Shown here piece by piece: positions 8,794 to 17,725 of a stretch of 64,000 bases of DNA. The notes beneath the pieces are model-generated. The model saw nothing but the letters and a program-made list of their open reading frames with translations. It was not told the DNA's origin and did not search any database. The translations under genes and the position numbers were made by a program. Source of the stretch: Furfurilactobacillus entadae (GTDB lineage: Bacteria; Bacillota; Bacilli; Lactobacillales; Lactobacillaceae); the NCBI RefSeq assembly GCF_045862745.1, contig NZ_BQXN01000004.1, positions 66,368 through 130,367 on the forward strand, in the 5' to 3' direction. Positions within the stretch are counted from its first letter, which is position 1. The number at the start of each line of letters is the position of its first letter.

Positions 8794-10257
8794 TTAGGCG
8801 TATTTGGCAGCATAGAGGGCAGTAATCTGATGGGCAAGATTGGTGTAATCCTTTTGGGTCCCATAATTTGAAATGTAGTAGTGGGGACATTGGTGATGAA
8901 ACGTTGGCACCGAGTGATCAATAAGCATGAGATCGAATTGTTGGTGCCGTGAGTTGGGCAAAAAGACGACGTCGATCCCTGACGAAATTGCGTGGCGGAT
9001 TTGCTGCGCAATGTTGCCATCAAGCGACATTGGGAACGTAAAGTCGATCCCGACCGTAATGTAATGATCTGGATGATGAATGAGATCCGCTGATAACCGG
9101 GTGTAACTGGCACGGATGTAGGTCGCTTCACGACTATACGGAACGCCCAGAAGCTTTGTTGCTTGACGAATAACGGGTTCTGTTAGAAACGCTTGATCAA
9201 GCAGATTTTTGTGGGCCTCGAAATAGTAGTGGAGGTAGAGCTTGTCCATGATGAAAATGTAACCCGGCAAAACGCGGGCCTGAAAGTGGGTCTTCGTAAT
9301 GTTTTGGTGAAGCCAGTGATCCTGATTGTCTGAGGTCAGGTGGGACAGGGTCATTTCACTGAGCATGAAGGTGTTCGTCTTCTTGATTCGTGGTTCAAGT
9401 GCTTCGATAATGGTGACCATGCGGGTCAGGAGGTCATCATTACTGGTAAAAAGGTCGTCAGTGAAACAGTGACATAGTAACGCGTTGACTTCAAAGGGGA
9501 GCGCGTCTTCCCGTTGGTAAAAAAGGGACCGCTTTAAGAGAATGGTGAGGTCGTCAAATTCAGCGAGGGCGCTAAAGTCAGGCGTTGTTTTATCTGGCGA
9601 CTGGTTTGCCTTCGTGCGTGTTAACGAGAGCTGGAGCCAAACAATTAGTTGCTGTTCCTGAATGGGCGTTAGGGTAACGTGGAAAAGCCGCTGAAACGCC
9701 ACGATAAAATCGTTAATGTTGGCTGAAGGTACAGGGAGCGCGCGTCGATTTTCGGGAATTAAATGGGTCATGAATTCAAAGGCAAAGTGACGAATTTGAA
9801 GTTCTGAACCCTCGAGGCGCCCCTGCTGAAAGGATAAATTGAATTCGGCCAGTAAGTCATTAAGATCCGCCAGCCGGCGTTTGATACTGGCATCGCTCAC
9901 CAATAGCTCAGTGCCTAATTGGGTGATGGTCAGTGTCGGTGCGTGGTACAGGTGCATGATGATTTGAAAGAGGTCGGAACGGTGGATAAGCGGGTATAAA
10001 AAATCCGCAATGGTACACTGGCCGTTAAGGTTCAACTCAACGGAGCGCGGATTAACCTTGAAATAGAGTGCTTCATGATGGTCATCAGCATCAATGAACT
10101 GCTGTGTTTCATTTAATAACGCCGCTAATGATGACGCATTGATCTTTAAGTGGTCCGCTAAATCGGCCTTTCGGACGGGACCATTTTGCGCGTTGACGCG
10201 GTTGATGAGTTTAAAAATCAAAGTGTCATGCGGGGTCAATAATTGTTCTCTAAACAT
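8794..10257 (-). CDS. Mga-like transcriptional regulator
   Basis: A 487-residue cytoplasmic DNA-binding regulator of the Mga/AtxA/PRD type. Residues about 10-70 form a first winged helix (KADLADHLKINASSLAALLN), and about 85-165 a second, the Mga HTH (TITQLGTELLVSDASIKRRL). The long middle part resembles PTS-regulated domains, and the C-terminal about 90 residues look like an EIIB-like fold. Members control surface and virulence genes in response to sugar uptake in streptococci; whether PTS phosphorylation applies here is inference. It ends eight bases from the end of WxL cluster 1 in convergent orientation. A paralogue at 26638 follows WxL cluster 2. Confidence 0.82.
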   Translation of the reverse strand: MFREQLLTPHDTLIFKLINRVNAQNGPVRKADLADHLKINASSLAALLNETQQFIDADDHHEALYFKVNPRSVELNLNGQCTIADFLYPLIHRSDLFQIIMHLYHAPTLTITQLGTELLVSDASIKRRLADLNDLLAEFNLSFQQGRLEGSELQIRHFAFEFMTHLIPENRRALPVPSANINDFIVAFQRLFHVTLTPIQEQQLIVWLQLSLTRTKANQSPDKTTPDFSALAEFDDLTILLKRSLFYQREDALPFEVNALLCHCFTDDLFTSNDDLLTRMVTIIEALEPRIKKTNTFMLSEMTLSHLTSDNQDHWLHQNITKTHFQARVLPGYIFIMDKLYLHYYFEAHKNLLDQAFLTEPVIRQATKLLGVPYSREATYIRASYTRLSADLIHHPDHYITVGIDFTFPMSLDGNIAQQIRHAISSGIDVVFLPNSRHQQFDLMLIDHSVPTFHHQCPHYYISNYGTQKDYTNLAHQITALYAAKYA

Positions 10258-10619
10258 GGGTTAATATCCTTATCAGGGTCGAAGGGGATGAACTGGCCGC
10301 CTTATTGTCAATGGGATTGACAGTTCGAGTAATAACCGTATCTTAGTTCATCCATGCCCACTTTGACAAATGTTAGGGCTAGGTACTGGCATACTATTGG
10401 ATGGGACAGGAAATGGTTTTTAATTAGATAGTTTAATGTTTTATGTGTCAAGAAGAAGAACTAATTTAAGAAAGTTAATTTTATTATTGCTTCTGGTTAA
10501 TTGTGGCAATGGTTGATCCATTAACGTTTGTCTTCAATTAAAGGAGTAGCAACGGATCGGGTGGCAAAATTAACGGTTGCTTGATTATGGAAAAGCCGTT
10601 ACAATGACACCATTGTTAT

Positions 10620-10840
10620 AGTCATGCCAAAGACTGTTGACATGACATCAATTAGTGTTGAAGGTCACCGGTAAGCGTGGATTATCCCCTACGCTTTGTT
10701 GAGGGTTGTATCGCCGTGTAAACACACGGGCGAGCTTTTCCCTAATGAATTTCACTTACTTGTTCAAAGCCAATGACATTTAGGTGACCACCTCATGCTA
10801 ACGATTGACCGTGGGCCGTGGCTGACGGTTTTTTGTTAGG
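10620..10840 (+). ncRNA. Candidate structured RNA with own terminator
   Basis: A 660-base gap without genes (10258-10920) contains this stretch. A closing stem GGTCACC (10663-10669) / GGTGACC (10782-10788) encloses two hairpins: GCGTGG...CCTACGC, and a larger one with GAGGG...CCC around CGCCGTGT / ACACGGGCG. Downstream, ACCGT / ACGGT is followed by TTTTTT (to about 10834), a plus-strand terminator. A TATAGT box at 10617-10622 could be the -10. The next gene is on the opposite strand, so this is not a leader. I did not recognise a known RNA family; it does not resemble 6S, SRP RNA or tmRNA. Confidence 0.5.
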
Positions 10841-10854
10841 ATAACAAGCCAATT

Positions 10855-10909
10855 AAAATAACGGACGGATCGTCGAGAAGTCACTCTCGATAATCCGTCC
10901 GTTATTTTT
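10855..10909. terminator. Strong bidirectional terminator
   Basis: Sixteen-base stem AAAATAACGGACGGAT / ATCCGTCCGTTATTTT with an inner CGAGA / TCTCG extension, flanked by A and T runs on both sides. It closes the small minus-strand gene at 10921 and also backs up the candidate RNA on the plus strand. Confidence 0.9.
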
Positions 10910-10920
10910 GGTCTTGAAAA

Positions 10921-11109
10921 TTAAGCTTCTTTGACGATTGTCATGGTATTACGTTCACGAGCCTTTTCTAAAATTTGAAGCAACTCGCCTTGATAATCTT
11001 CAAAGTCATCAAAGAGATCAATGGCTGAGGGCTTAAATTTTTTGACGGCAAAGACCCAGTTAACTAGGTCAGCCTCATCTTCTGTGAGTTCAATGGTCCA
11101 TTTTTCCAT
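10921..11109 (-). CDS. Small hypothetical protein, 62 residues
   Basis: I do not recognise this protein. I place the start at ATG 11109 because GGAGG lies about nine bases upstream, rather than at the longer ATG 11169, which lacks a ribosome-binding site. The product begins MEKWTIELTEDEADLVNWVF and is acidic in the middle (DLFDDFEDYQ), with a helical, charged end (LLQILEKARERN). There is no signal peptide or membrane segment. It stands alone, with a strong terminator behind it and about 500 bases of AT-rich sequence in front of the divergent AraC-type gene. Probably a real, expressed small gene. Confidence 0.62.
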   Translation of the reverse strand: MEKWTIELTEDEADLVNWVFAVKKFKPSAIDLFDDFEDYQGELLQILEKARERNTMTIVKEA

Positions 11110-11169
11110 CAATGGGTTCCTCCGGTAAGCCAACGTCACGTTGGGATAAAACCTGTGGTTAGTTGCCAT

Positions 11170-11624
11170 GTGTGCATGGTTAAGATTAGCAGATTATGTA
11201 GGGCTCAAATAAATTGTGCACTTGTTAATCGTTTACATCATTATAATACCACCAATGAAAGCGACAATCACTTGATAACCGAATGAATTGAATGATTTAA
11301 TTTAAAAACTACTGATTGGTTTGGCTAATTACGACAGGTTGTTTACAACTAGAATGCCCGTCATGTCAGCATTTTAATGGATAAACAAGAGTGATGAATC
11401 TGATTGGTCTATGGGATAAAAAGTTTTTCGCTAAAAACGTGATTTAGTGGATAATCCATTAAAAAGTTAACGAATGGGACCGTGCTTTATTTTTTATAAA
11501 ATATTTTATACAAAAAAACAGTATCTTTCGTAAAGGTGAGAAAGCACGCAACACCCAATGGCGTATGGTTTGGGTAATTTATTGGATGATAAATGTTTTT
11601 GAAAAATGAACGGAGGGGCGGATT
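11170..11624. other. AT-rich divergent intergenic region
   Basis: About 455 bases between the divergent 62-residue gene and the araC-type gene. I see no open reading frame with a convincing ribosome-binding site. It is rich in short A/T runs (for example around 11490-11520) and presumably holds both promoters. I could not assign confident -35/-10 pairs. Confidence 0.4.
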
Positions 11625-12476
11625 ATGAAAACGGTTAGCCACGAGCAACCTGTGTATAAGACGGATTTTCCGGTGGGGATTCTTTTACACAAGGGTCAGT
11701 TACACCGGGTTGTTGATCCGCATTGGCGCAATTCAGTGGAGATGACCTATGTGCTTAAAGGCACGCCCGGCATTGCCCGCATTGGTGAGCAAACATACCA
11801 ATTAGCGACAGAAATGATGATTCTCATTAATTCCAATGTGATTCATAGCTTTGATACGTACATTACACCGAATGATGAAATACTGACGCTGCTATTTCCG
11901 TTAGAGTGGTTGGTGAGCGAACGGGTTCCCCGAAATGAGATTCGGTTCATGGATCAGCCGGTAAGTTTGGTCGGCAGTGACTACGCCCGAATTCGGCAGT
12001 GTTTACAAAACATTGCGAGTCAGGAGCGGCAGGGTGAAACGACAACGGTTGCGTCGATCAAGATGTTGCAAAACTTGCATGACATTGCCAGTCAGATTTT
12101 ACGTCGCTTTTTGATCCTGACAAAACGCGAGGATGATGTCACGGTTCTTCCAGAGGATATCCAACAGATCCAGGCGGAGTTACGCCAACGCTATGCTGAA
12201 CGGATCGATCTTCAGGCGTTTAGTACTGCCCATAATTTGTCGCCACAATATTTTTCAAAATACTTTCGTTCGTTTGCCGGCGTTTCACCCAGGGAGTACC
12301 TCATTTCGGTGCGGTTAGAGCAGGCGGAGAAATTATTGCGAACGACGACGTTAACGGTTAACGAAGTGGCGGAGCAAACGGGGTTTGGATCGGCCAAGAA
12401 TTTCTTCACCCTGTTTAAAAAGCACTATGAGCAAACGCCATCGCAGTACCGCCGGGCTCGAAATGAACTCCGGTGA
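11625..12476 (+). CDS. AraC-family transcriptional regulator
   Basis: A 283-residue regulator. The N-terminal cupin-type sensing domain spans about 20-110 (HWRNSVEMTYVLKGTPGIAR, then INSNVIHSFDTYI). The C-terminal AraC DNA-binding domain with two helix-turn-helix units spans about 180-280: LQAFSTAHNLSPQYFSKYFR and VNEVAEQTGFGSAKNFFTLF followed by YEQTPSQYRR. ATG 11625 follows GGAGGGGCGGATT. It is transcribed toward the sugar operon 240 bases downstream, with its own terminator between. It is the likely activator of that operon, with the cupin domain sensing a sugar; the ligand cannot be read from sequence. Confidence 0.9.
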   Translation: MKTVSHEQPVYKTDFPVGILLHKGQLHRVVDPHWRNSVEMTYVLKGTPGIARIGEQTYQLATEMMILINSNVIHSFDTYITPNDEILTLLFPLEWLVSERVPRNEIRFMDQPVSLVGSDYARIRQCLQNIASQERQGETTTVASIKMLQNLHDIASQILRRFLILTKREDDVTVLPEDIQQIQAELRQRYAERIDLQAFSTAHNLSPQYFSKYFRSFAGVSPREYLISVRLEQAEKLLRTTTLTVNEVAEQTGFGSAKNFFTLFKKHYEQTPSQYRRARNELR

Positions 12477-12503
12477 CTGGTAATGGTGACATTGCGATAA
12501 AAC

Positions 12504-12542
12504 GACTGCTTCTTCAACTTGTTGGGGAAAGCAGTCTTTTTT
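12504..12542 (+). terminator. Terminator after the araC-type gene
   Basis: Stem GACTGCTT / AAGCAGTC with a TTTTTT run. It separates the regulator gene from the transporter operon, so that operon needs its own promoter. Confidence 0.82.
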
Positions 12543-12669
12543 ATGAAGCGATTTTTTGAAGAACTTAACGGTCGGGAACGATTCACTGGTTGCAAATCTT
12601 CAATTATTTAAGTTAAAAAACCGGATTAATTCAGTAAGTGAATGGATTTTAACCTAGACCAATTATCGT

Positions 12670-12695
12670 TATACTCGTATCGAAAGCGTTTTCAT
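12670..12695 (+). promoter_or_regulatory. Operon -10 box with overlapping cre site
   Basis: TATACT at 12670-12675 looks like the -10 of the transporter operon. Directly after it, the complement of 12681-12695 reads ATGAAAACGCTTTCG, which fits the CcpA cre consensus WTGNAANCGNWNNCW at all but the last position. A cre just downstream of the -10 normally represses, so glucose repression of the operon is expected. The -35 is weak, consistent with a need for the AraC-type activator. Confidence 0.7.
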
Positions 12696-12717
12696 AAACG
12701 ATTAAGGAGATGAAATC

Positions 12718-14118
12718 ATGAAGGCAACGGGAAAGTGGCGCCAACGGATTTTCTATGGTGCTACGGATATGGCGGGAAACTTTATCTGGCAAATTGTTGG
12801 ACTGTACTTGCTGTATTACTACACGTCGGTTTTAGGTCTGACCGCAGCATTTGTTGGGACCTTGTTCATGGTTGTTCGGTTTATCGATGCGTTTGATGGG
12901 ATGTTTTTCGGGTTTCTAATTGACCATACCAATACAAAACATGGGCAGGCCCGACCGTACTTTATCTGGTTCGGGATTCCGCTTGGGGTGTTATCAGCAG
13001 CGCTGTTTATCAACCCAACGTTTGCCGGCAATAAGGTCTTCGAAATGGTGTGGGTGAGTGTGATCTACACGTTGTTTAGCCTGACCTACTCAGGGGCAAA
13101 CACACCAATTACGGCCATCCTGCCTAATTTATCAAAGGATCCGGGCGAGCGGGCTAATCTAGCCAGTGCCCGGTTAGTGATGACAAACATCGGGGCCACA
13201 CTGATGGGCGCCGCAACACTGCCGATGGTCAAGTGGCTCGGTGGATCGAATACTAGCCGCACCGGTTGGCAGCTGTGGGGCATCATCGTTGGAATCGGGA
13301 TTGCGGTTTTGTTCACATTGGCGTTCTTAAATCTGCATGAACAAGTGCCTAAAGCGGCGACTACGGAACCAGGAAAGCAAAAGTTATCAATCGGTCAATC
13401 ACTGAAGGGAGCGGCGGCAAACCGGCCGTGGGTCATTCTCAGTGTGAGCTGCATTCTGGTTCAAACGTTTTGGGTCGTTCGGATGACGACGGAAATTTAT
13501 TACCTTCAGTTTATTTATAACCGGGTGGATCTAACAAGTTTGTTTGTTAGTTTAAACATCATTGCAGTCATCGGGAACGTGCTGGTACCAATCTTGAGCA
13601 GACGATTCCAGAACCGCCACATCATGGCGGGGGCTTTGGTGCTGATGATCGTTGGTGAAGGCGTCTTGCCTCTTGGGGTGAAGACCCAAAGTCTAGTGAT
13701 CCTGTTTGGTGGGAACATTCTGTCCATGATTGCCATGAGCATCATCTTCACCATTATCTTCGTGATGGTGTCCGACACCGTAGAGTATTCGCGGTTGCGG
13801 TTGGGAATCAATGAGCCAGGGTTCCTGTCATCAGTACCGATGGTGGGTGCAAAGCTTGGTATGGGACTAGGTGGTGGAATTGCCGGATGGGTTCTGTCAT
13901 TTGGTGGATTTGCCTCCAAGGCGAAGATTCAGTCGGCGGGTGCCATGCATGCGATTAATCTCGACTTTGTCTGGCTACCAATTATTTTGGCGTTTGTCAT
14001 CATCATCTTGTTGCAGTTCTACCATTTAAATGAAAAGAAGTTGCCTAACGCTGAATCTGTTGGGGAAGAAGTCACTTCAGTAACAACAGCAGTAACCGGT
14101 GAAGAGATGGAGGGGTAA
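12718..14118 (+). CDS. GPH-family sugar:cation symporter
   Basis: A 466-residue, 12-helix transporter of the glycoside-pentoside-hexuronide family (MelB/XylP-like). The N-terminus has the family pattern YGATDMAGNFIWQIVGLYLL, helix 2 ends in AFVGTLFMVVRFIDAFDGM, and the first cytoplasmic loop holds DHTNTKHGQARPYFIWFGIP, the typical GPH cation/sugar signature. There is no EIIA-like extension; the C-terminal tail is short. It is the first gene of a tight operon (3-base gap to the hydrolase). The substrate is probably a disaccharide or substituted glycoside for the downstream GH65 enzyme; specificity is not readable. Confidence 0.9.
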   Translation: MKATGKWRQRIFYGATDMAGNFIWQIVGLYLLYYYTSVLGLTAAFVGTLFMVVRFIDAFDGMFFGFLIDHTNTKHGQARPYFIWFGIPLGVLSAALFINPTFAGNKVFEMVWVSVIYTLFSLTYSGANTPITAILPNLSKDPGERANLASARLVMTNIGATLMGAATLPMVKWLGGSNTSRTGWQLWGIIVGIGIAVLFTLAFLNLHEQVPKAATTEPGKQKLSIGQSLKGAAANRPWVILSVSCILVQTFWVVRMTTEIYYLQFIYNRVDLTSLFVSLNIIAVIGNVLVPILSRRFQNRHIMAGALVLMIVGEGVLPLGVKTQSLVILFGGNILSMIAMSIIFTIIFVMVSDTVEYSRLRLGINEPGFLSSVPMVGAKLGMGLGGGIAGWVLSFGGFASKAKIQSAGAMHAINLDFVWLPIILAFVIIILLQFYHLNEKKLPNAESVGEEVTSVTTAVTGEEMEG

Positions 14119-14121
14119 TCC

Positions 14122-14982
14122 ATGCAAATCAAGCAGGTTTCACTCATGAAAACGGGGGCCACAATCAAAATCTATGTCCCGGATCAAGTGGCGGATTTTA
14201 ACATGACCCGCCGCCGTCCCGTCGTCATCATTATTCCTGGCGGTGGTTTTGAATATCAGTCTGACCGTGAAAAAGAGATGGTTGCGTTGAATTACTTAGC
14301 GAAGGGGTTTGTCGCCGTAACGCTGGGATATCGGCTGCTAGAGGACGGGCCCATTTACCCAACGGTGTTGACTCAGGTGGGTAACGCTGTGTTGTATTTG
14401 AAACGGCATGCTGGCTCACTGAGAATTTCTGCGAACCACATCTTGTTGGCTGGGTTTTCAGCTGGTGGTCACGTTGCGGCGATGTATGCTGACCGGTGGT
14501 GGGCGGAGGAAACGATCGCCCCACTGGAATTGGCGGCCAATGAGGACGTGAAGGTGAGTGCCATTGCGCTAGGGTATCCGGTGATCGGACTACGTTTAGG
14601 CTGGCCAACCGACGCAGGTGTCGCAACAAAAATCCGGGGGGATTTAGAAAACGTCGAAGCTGATGAACTGGTTAATCAAAAGAACCCACCCACGTTTATC
14701 TGGGCAACCCAAACGGATGAATTGGTGCCGGTCGTGAACACCATTAAATATGTAGAAGCGCTTAATCAGGCGGGGATTCCGGTTGAAAGCGTGATTTACA
14801 ATCAGGGGCCACATGGTCTCTCACTGGCAACAGCACAGTCCGCCTTTCCCAAGAACTTTGATCGTGGCTGGCCAACGTTTGGTCATGATTACGTGGTGCC
14901 ACAAGTGGCCACCTGGTTTGAAAGCGAGCTCCAGTGGCTCACTGAATTATGGCATCTGGATGACTTTTGGCTGGGACAGTAA
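14122..14982 (+). CDS. Alpha/beta hydrolase, esterase-like
   Basis: A 286-residue cytoplasmic enzyme of the acetyl-esterase/lipase (BD-FAE, Axe-like) group. The oxyanion motif PGGGFEYQS is near residue 40, the nucleophile elbow GFSAGGH has Ser at about 113, a probable acid Asp lies at 199 (TDELVPV) and the His at 231 (GPHGLS), so the triad is complete. There is no signal peptide, so its substrate must be imported or internal. It lies between the symporter and the GH65 gene with gaps of 3 and 18 bases, which suggests that it removes acyl groups from the sugar before or after phosphorolysis. This role is inferred from context. Confidence 0.85.
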   Translation: MQIKQVSLMKTGATIKIYVPDQVADFNMTRRRPVVIIIPGGGFEYQSDREKEMVALNYLAKGFVAVTLGYRLLEDGPIYPTVLTQVGNAVLYLKRHAGSLRISANHILLAGFSAGGHVAAMYADRWWAEETIAPLELAANEDVKVSAIALGYPVIGLRLGWPTDAGVATKIRGDLENVEADELVNQKNPPTFIWATQTDELVPVVNTIKYVEALNQAGIPVESVIYNQGPHGLSLATAQSAFPKNFDRGWPTFGHDYVVPQVATWFESELQWLTELWHLDDFWLGQ

Positions 14983-15000
14983 CGAATGGAGGGGCACGAG

Positions 15001-17205
15001 TTGAGGACAGAAGCGGACATGATTTTAACATTGGCGGAGGTTACCCAACGGGAGCCAAACTACCTAGCGAGTATTTTTACCCTTGCGAACGGCCGGGTGG
15101 GGGTGCAGGCCCAAAGCCCGGTGGGGGAACCGATAAATCAGGGGACATTAGTGAACGGCTTTTACGAAATAAGCCCAATTGTGTATGGTGAAACGGCTGT
15201 TGGGTACCCAAAAGATCATCAAACCATCGTGAATTTACCGAACCTGCGGCAACTCAGCTTAAAGACCAGTGAAAACCATCCGTTCACAACGGCACATTTG
15301 ACGAACGCAAAGCTTAATCTCCAAACTGGGGAGCTGATGGAGTGGTATGACGCTGTGACAGCGTTTGATGAAATGATTAAGCTCAAACTTGTGACGGTAA
15401 TGGATCATGAGGCGGAAACGACGTATGCGATGAAGCTCGTGTTGTCGGCCGGCACCTACCATGGGGATGTGGTGGTGGATAAACGGTTGGATTATCTGAC
15501 CACAGAAAAACAGGTGGCGTCGACGGATCCGCGCCAATCACGACACTTATCAACGTTAACGACCCAAAAGCGGTGGTTGGCGGCTGATAGGGAACAGTTG
15601 GCCGTGGTGGCCACGCTAAGTGAGCGCTCCGTTTTGCTACAACAATCTGTGCATGATGGCGCGCACCTTCATGGGCAGCGGGTCAACGTAGCGAAACCGG
15701 CAACGCTCGTGTACACCACACAAATTTCAGAAGTGGGCGGTAGCCAACCACCGAAAATAACGCGCCAACCTGGGAGCTACGATGAGGTGGCTGCCGCCGC
15801 GAAACGCTATTGGGAACAGGTGTGGACGACAGCGACCGTAACGGTAGGCGGCGCACCAGCACTGAACCGGATCATCCACTATGATCTGTTTCAGCTGAAT
15901 CAAGCGGCACCACGGGGAGGCCAGACAAGTATTCCAGCTAAGGGCCTGACGGGGAGCGGCTATGAGGGCCACTACTTCTGGGACACGGAAATGTACATGT
16001 TGCCGTACTTCATTCACACGCAGTCAGCGGTCGCTAAAGACTTGTTGATGTACCGTTACAGGTTGTTGAAAACAGCCCGGCACCGGGCACGGGAACTTGG
16101 GGTAACGGCGGGCGCTTTGTTTTCGTGGCGAACCATTGGTGGCGAGGAAACATCAGCCTTTTTCCCGGCCGGAACGGCGCAGTATCACATCAACGCAGCC
16201 ATTGCGCTGTCAGTGTGGCGCTACTATGAAGGAACAAATGACCTGGGATTTTTGGAAACGGCGGGTTTTGAAATGGTGTTGGAAACGGCCCGGTTTTGGC
16301 GTGAATTTGGTTCGTGGGCAACGACCCATGGACACCGCCAGTTTGAATTGTGGACGGTGACCGGTCCGGATGAATACACAGCCATGGTCAATAATAACTA
16401 CTATACAAACCGGTGTGCGAAAGAGAATTTGCGCCTGGTTCACCAGATTGCGCGGCTCATAACGGAGCGTGGTCACCATAATCTGGCGGACTACGGCACG
16501 GACTGGGAGGAAGTGAACGAACTCCTGGCAATTGCGAACGCGATGTACTTACCGTACGACCAGCAGCGAAAAATTAACGCCCAGGATGACGACTTCTTGG
16601 ATAAACCACGCTGGCCGGTGAAAACGATGGCGACCAATCAACGGCCCCTCCTTCGGTATTACCACCCCTTAGTGATCTATCGCTATCAGGTTGCTAAGCA
16701 AGCGGATACGCTGATGGCCGAATACCTGTTTGAAGGTGATGTTTCGCTGGCACAAGTGCAACGTGAGTTTACCTATTATGAAGGGGTGACAACCCATGAT
16801 TCATCGTTGTCACGCTCAATTTTTGGCATCATTGCAGCCCGGTTGGGTGACCGAAAGGAGGTGATGACGTACCTGAAACATACGGCGCAACTGGATTTGG
16901 CGAATCTGCAACATAACACGGCGGATGGCTTGCATGAAGCTAATTTTGGCGGTACGTGGTTAACGTTAACGAACGGATTGGCCGGATTAACCGTCACAGA
17001 TGGGGTGGTTACCGTTCAAAACCGCCTCCCAACGGAATTAACGGACCTGACGTTCCGACTTCAAGTGGGCGCGTCACTGCTAGAAATTCAGCTAACGCAT
17101 GAAGCGACAACGGCGGTTTTGTTAGCGGGGCCCTCGTGTTGGGTGAACTTGGACGGAACAAAACGGTTGATGAGTGAACCGGTAGTCGTTGAACAAAGTG
17201 CATAA
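15001..17205 (+). CDS. GH65 glycoside phosphorylase/hydrolase
   Basis: A 734-residue member of glycoside hydrolase family 65, whose members mostly phosphorolyse alpha-glucosides (maltose, kojibiose, nigerose, trehalose) to beta-glucose 1-phosphate. The N-terminal beta-sandwich has ANGRVGVQ; the (alpha/alpha)6 barrel has GHYFWDTEMYMLPYF and the catalytic acid in GPDEY (Glu about 458). Later come KANFG-like EANFGGTW and a probable phosphate-binding HDSSLSRSIFG. I prefer TTG 15001, because GGAGGGG sits six bases upstream, over ATG 14986, whose own codon abuts that site. No beta-phosphoglucomutase gene follows, unlike many maltose phosphorylase loci, so the exact substrate is open. Confidence 0.88.
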   Translation: MRTEADMILTLAEVTQREPNYLASIFTLANGRVGVQAQSPVGEPINQGTLVNGFYEISPIVYGETAVGYPKDHQTIVNLPNLRQLSLKTSENHPFTTAHLTNAKLNLQTGELMEWYDAVTAFDEMIKLKLVTVMDHEAETTYAMKLVLSAGTYHGDVVVDKRLDYLTTEKQVASTDPRQSRHLSTLTTQKRWLAADREQLAVVATLSERSVLLQQSVHDGAHLHGQRVNVAKPATLVYTTQISEVGGSQPPKITRQPGSYDEVAAAAKRYWEQVWTTATVTVGGAPALNRIIHYDLFQLNQAAPRGGQTSIPAKGLTGSGYEGHYFWDTEMYMLPYFIHTQSAVAKDLLMYRYRLLKTARHRARELGVTAGALFSWRTIGGEETSAFFPAGTAQYHINAAIALSVWRYYEGTNDLGFLETAGFEMVLETARFWREFGSWATTHGHRQFELWTVTGPDEYTAMVNNNYYTNRCAKENLRLVHQIARLITERGHHNLADYGTDWEEVNELLAIANAMYLPYDQQRKINAQDDDFLDKPRWPVKTMATNQRPLLRYYHPLVIYRYQVAKQADTLMAEYLFEGDVSLAQVQREFTYYEGVTTHDSSLSRSIFGIIAARLGDRKEVMTYLKHTAQLDLANLQHNTADGLHEANFGGTWLTLTNGLAGLTVTDGVVTVQNRLPTELTDLTFRLQVGASLLEIQLTHEATTAVLLAGPSCWVNLDGTKRLMSEPVVVEQSA

Positions 17206-17258
17206 CGGAAAGAGATACAGGTCAAATACGACGGAAGTCTAGGAGAGGATGATTAAAA

Positions 17259-17657
17259 ATGATGAAAAATGTGACAGAATCAGCTGAAATGGTGAACCGG
17301 TTATACCAATACCGTGACGTTTACCTAACGACCATTAAACAGCTGCATCGTTTCGATGTTGGCTTTGCTGAAATTGCTGCTCTAGAAGGACTGCGCGAGG
17401 AATGTGGCACATCGGAAATTGGTGAACATTATCAACTAAGTAAGAGCATGTTATCAGCAACGCTGACAAATCTCTTACTAGCGGGCTTGATTGCCCCCGT
17501 CCAGGTGATTCATGGTGATCGGCGACTGAAGCACTATCAAGTTACGACTGCCGGTGAAAAGATGTTGGACCAGTGTCTTGGCGTGGTTAATAAAACGATG
17601 GTCATGGCCGAGGAACAACTGAATGCGTTAGCTACCGAGGAAGATCAGCATCATTAA
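17259..17657 (+). CDS. MarR-like winged-helix regulator
   Basis: A 132-residue probable DNA-binding protein. A winged helix spans about 30-105: EIGEHYQLSKSMLSATLTNL as HTH, and HGDRRLKHYQVTTAGEKML as wing, with the DRR...TxxG pattern of MarR proteins. It follows the GH65 gene by 53 bases without a terminator in between, so it is probably the last gene of the sugar operon. It shares its architecture with the small regulators at 1864 and 25433. Its target could be the operon itself or the WxL cluster starting at 19.5 kb; both are guesses. Confidence 0.72.
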   Translation: MMKNVTESAEMVNRLYQYRDVYLTTIKQLHRFDVGFAEIAALEGLREECGTSEIGEHYQLSKSMLSATLTNLLLAGLIAPVQVIHGDRRLKHYQVTTAGEKMLDQCLGVVNKTMVMAEEQLNALATEEDQHH

Positions 17658-17674
17658 AAGCGATGATTTAAAAT

Positions 17675-17722
17675 TAAAAAAGCAATCGTGCTCATTATGA
17701 AATGAGTCCGATTGCTTTTTTG
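17675..17722. terminator. Bidirectional terminator
   Basis: Long stem AAAAAAGCAATCG / CGATTGCTTTTTT with inner CTCATT / AATGAG, bounded by A and T runs. It sits between the convergent marR-like and uspA-like genes and serves both. Confidence 0.92.
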
Positions 17723-17725
17723 GTG

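Noticed and set aside
10620..10840. 6S RNA or SRP RNA
   Set aside because: 6S RNA should fold as one long rod with a central bubble, and SRP RNA has a conserved tip loop; the region folds as a multibranch and shows neither.
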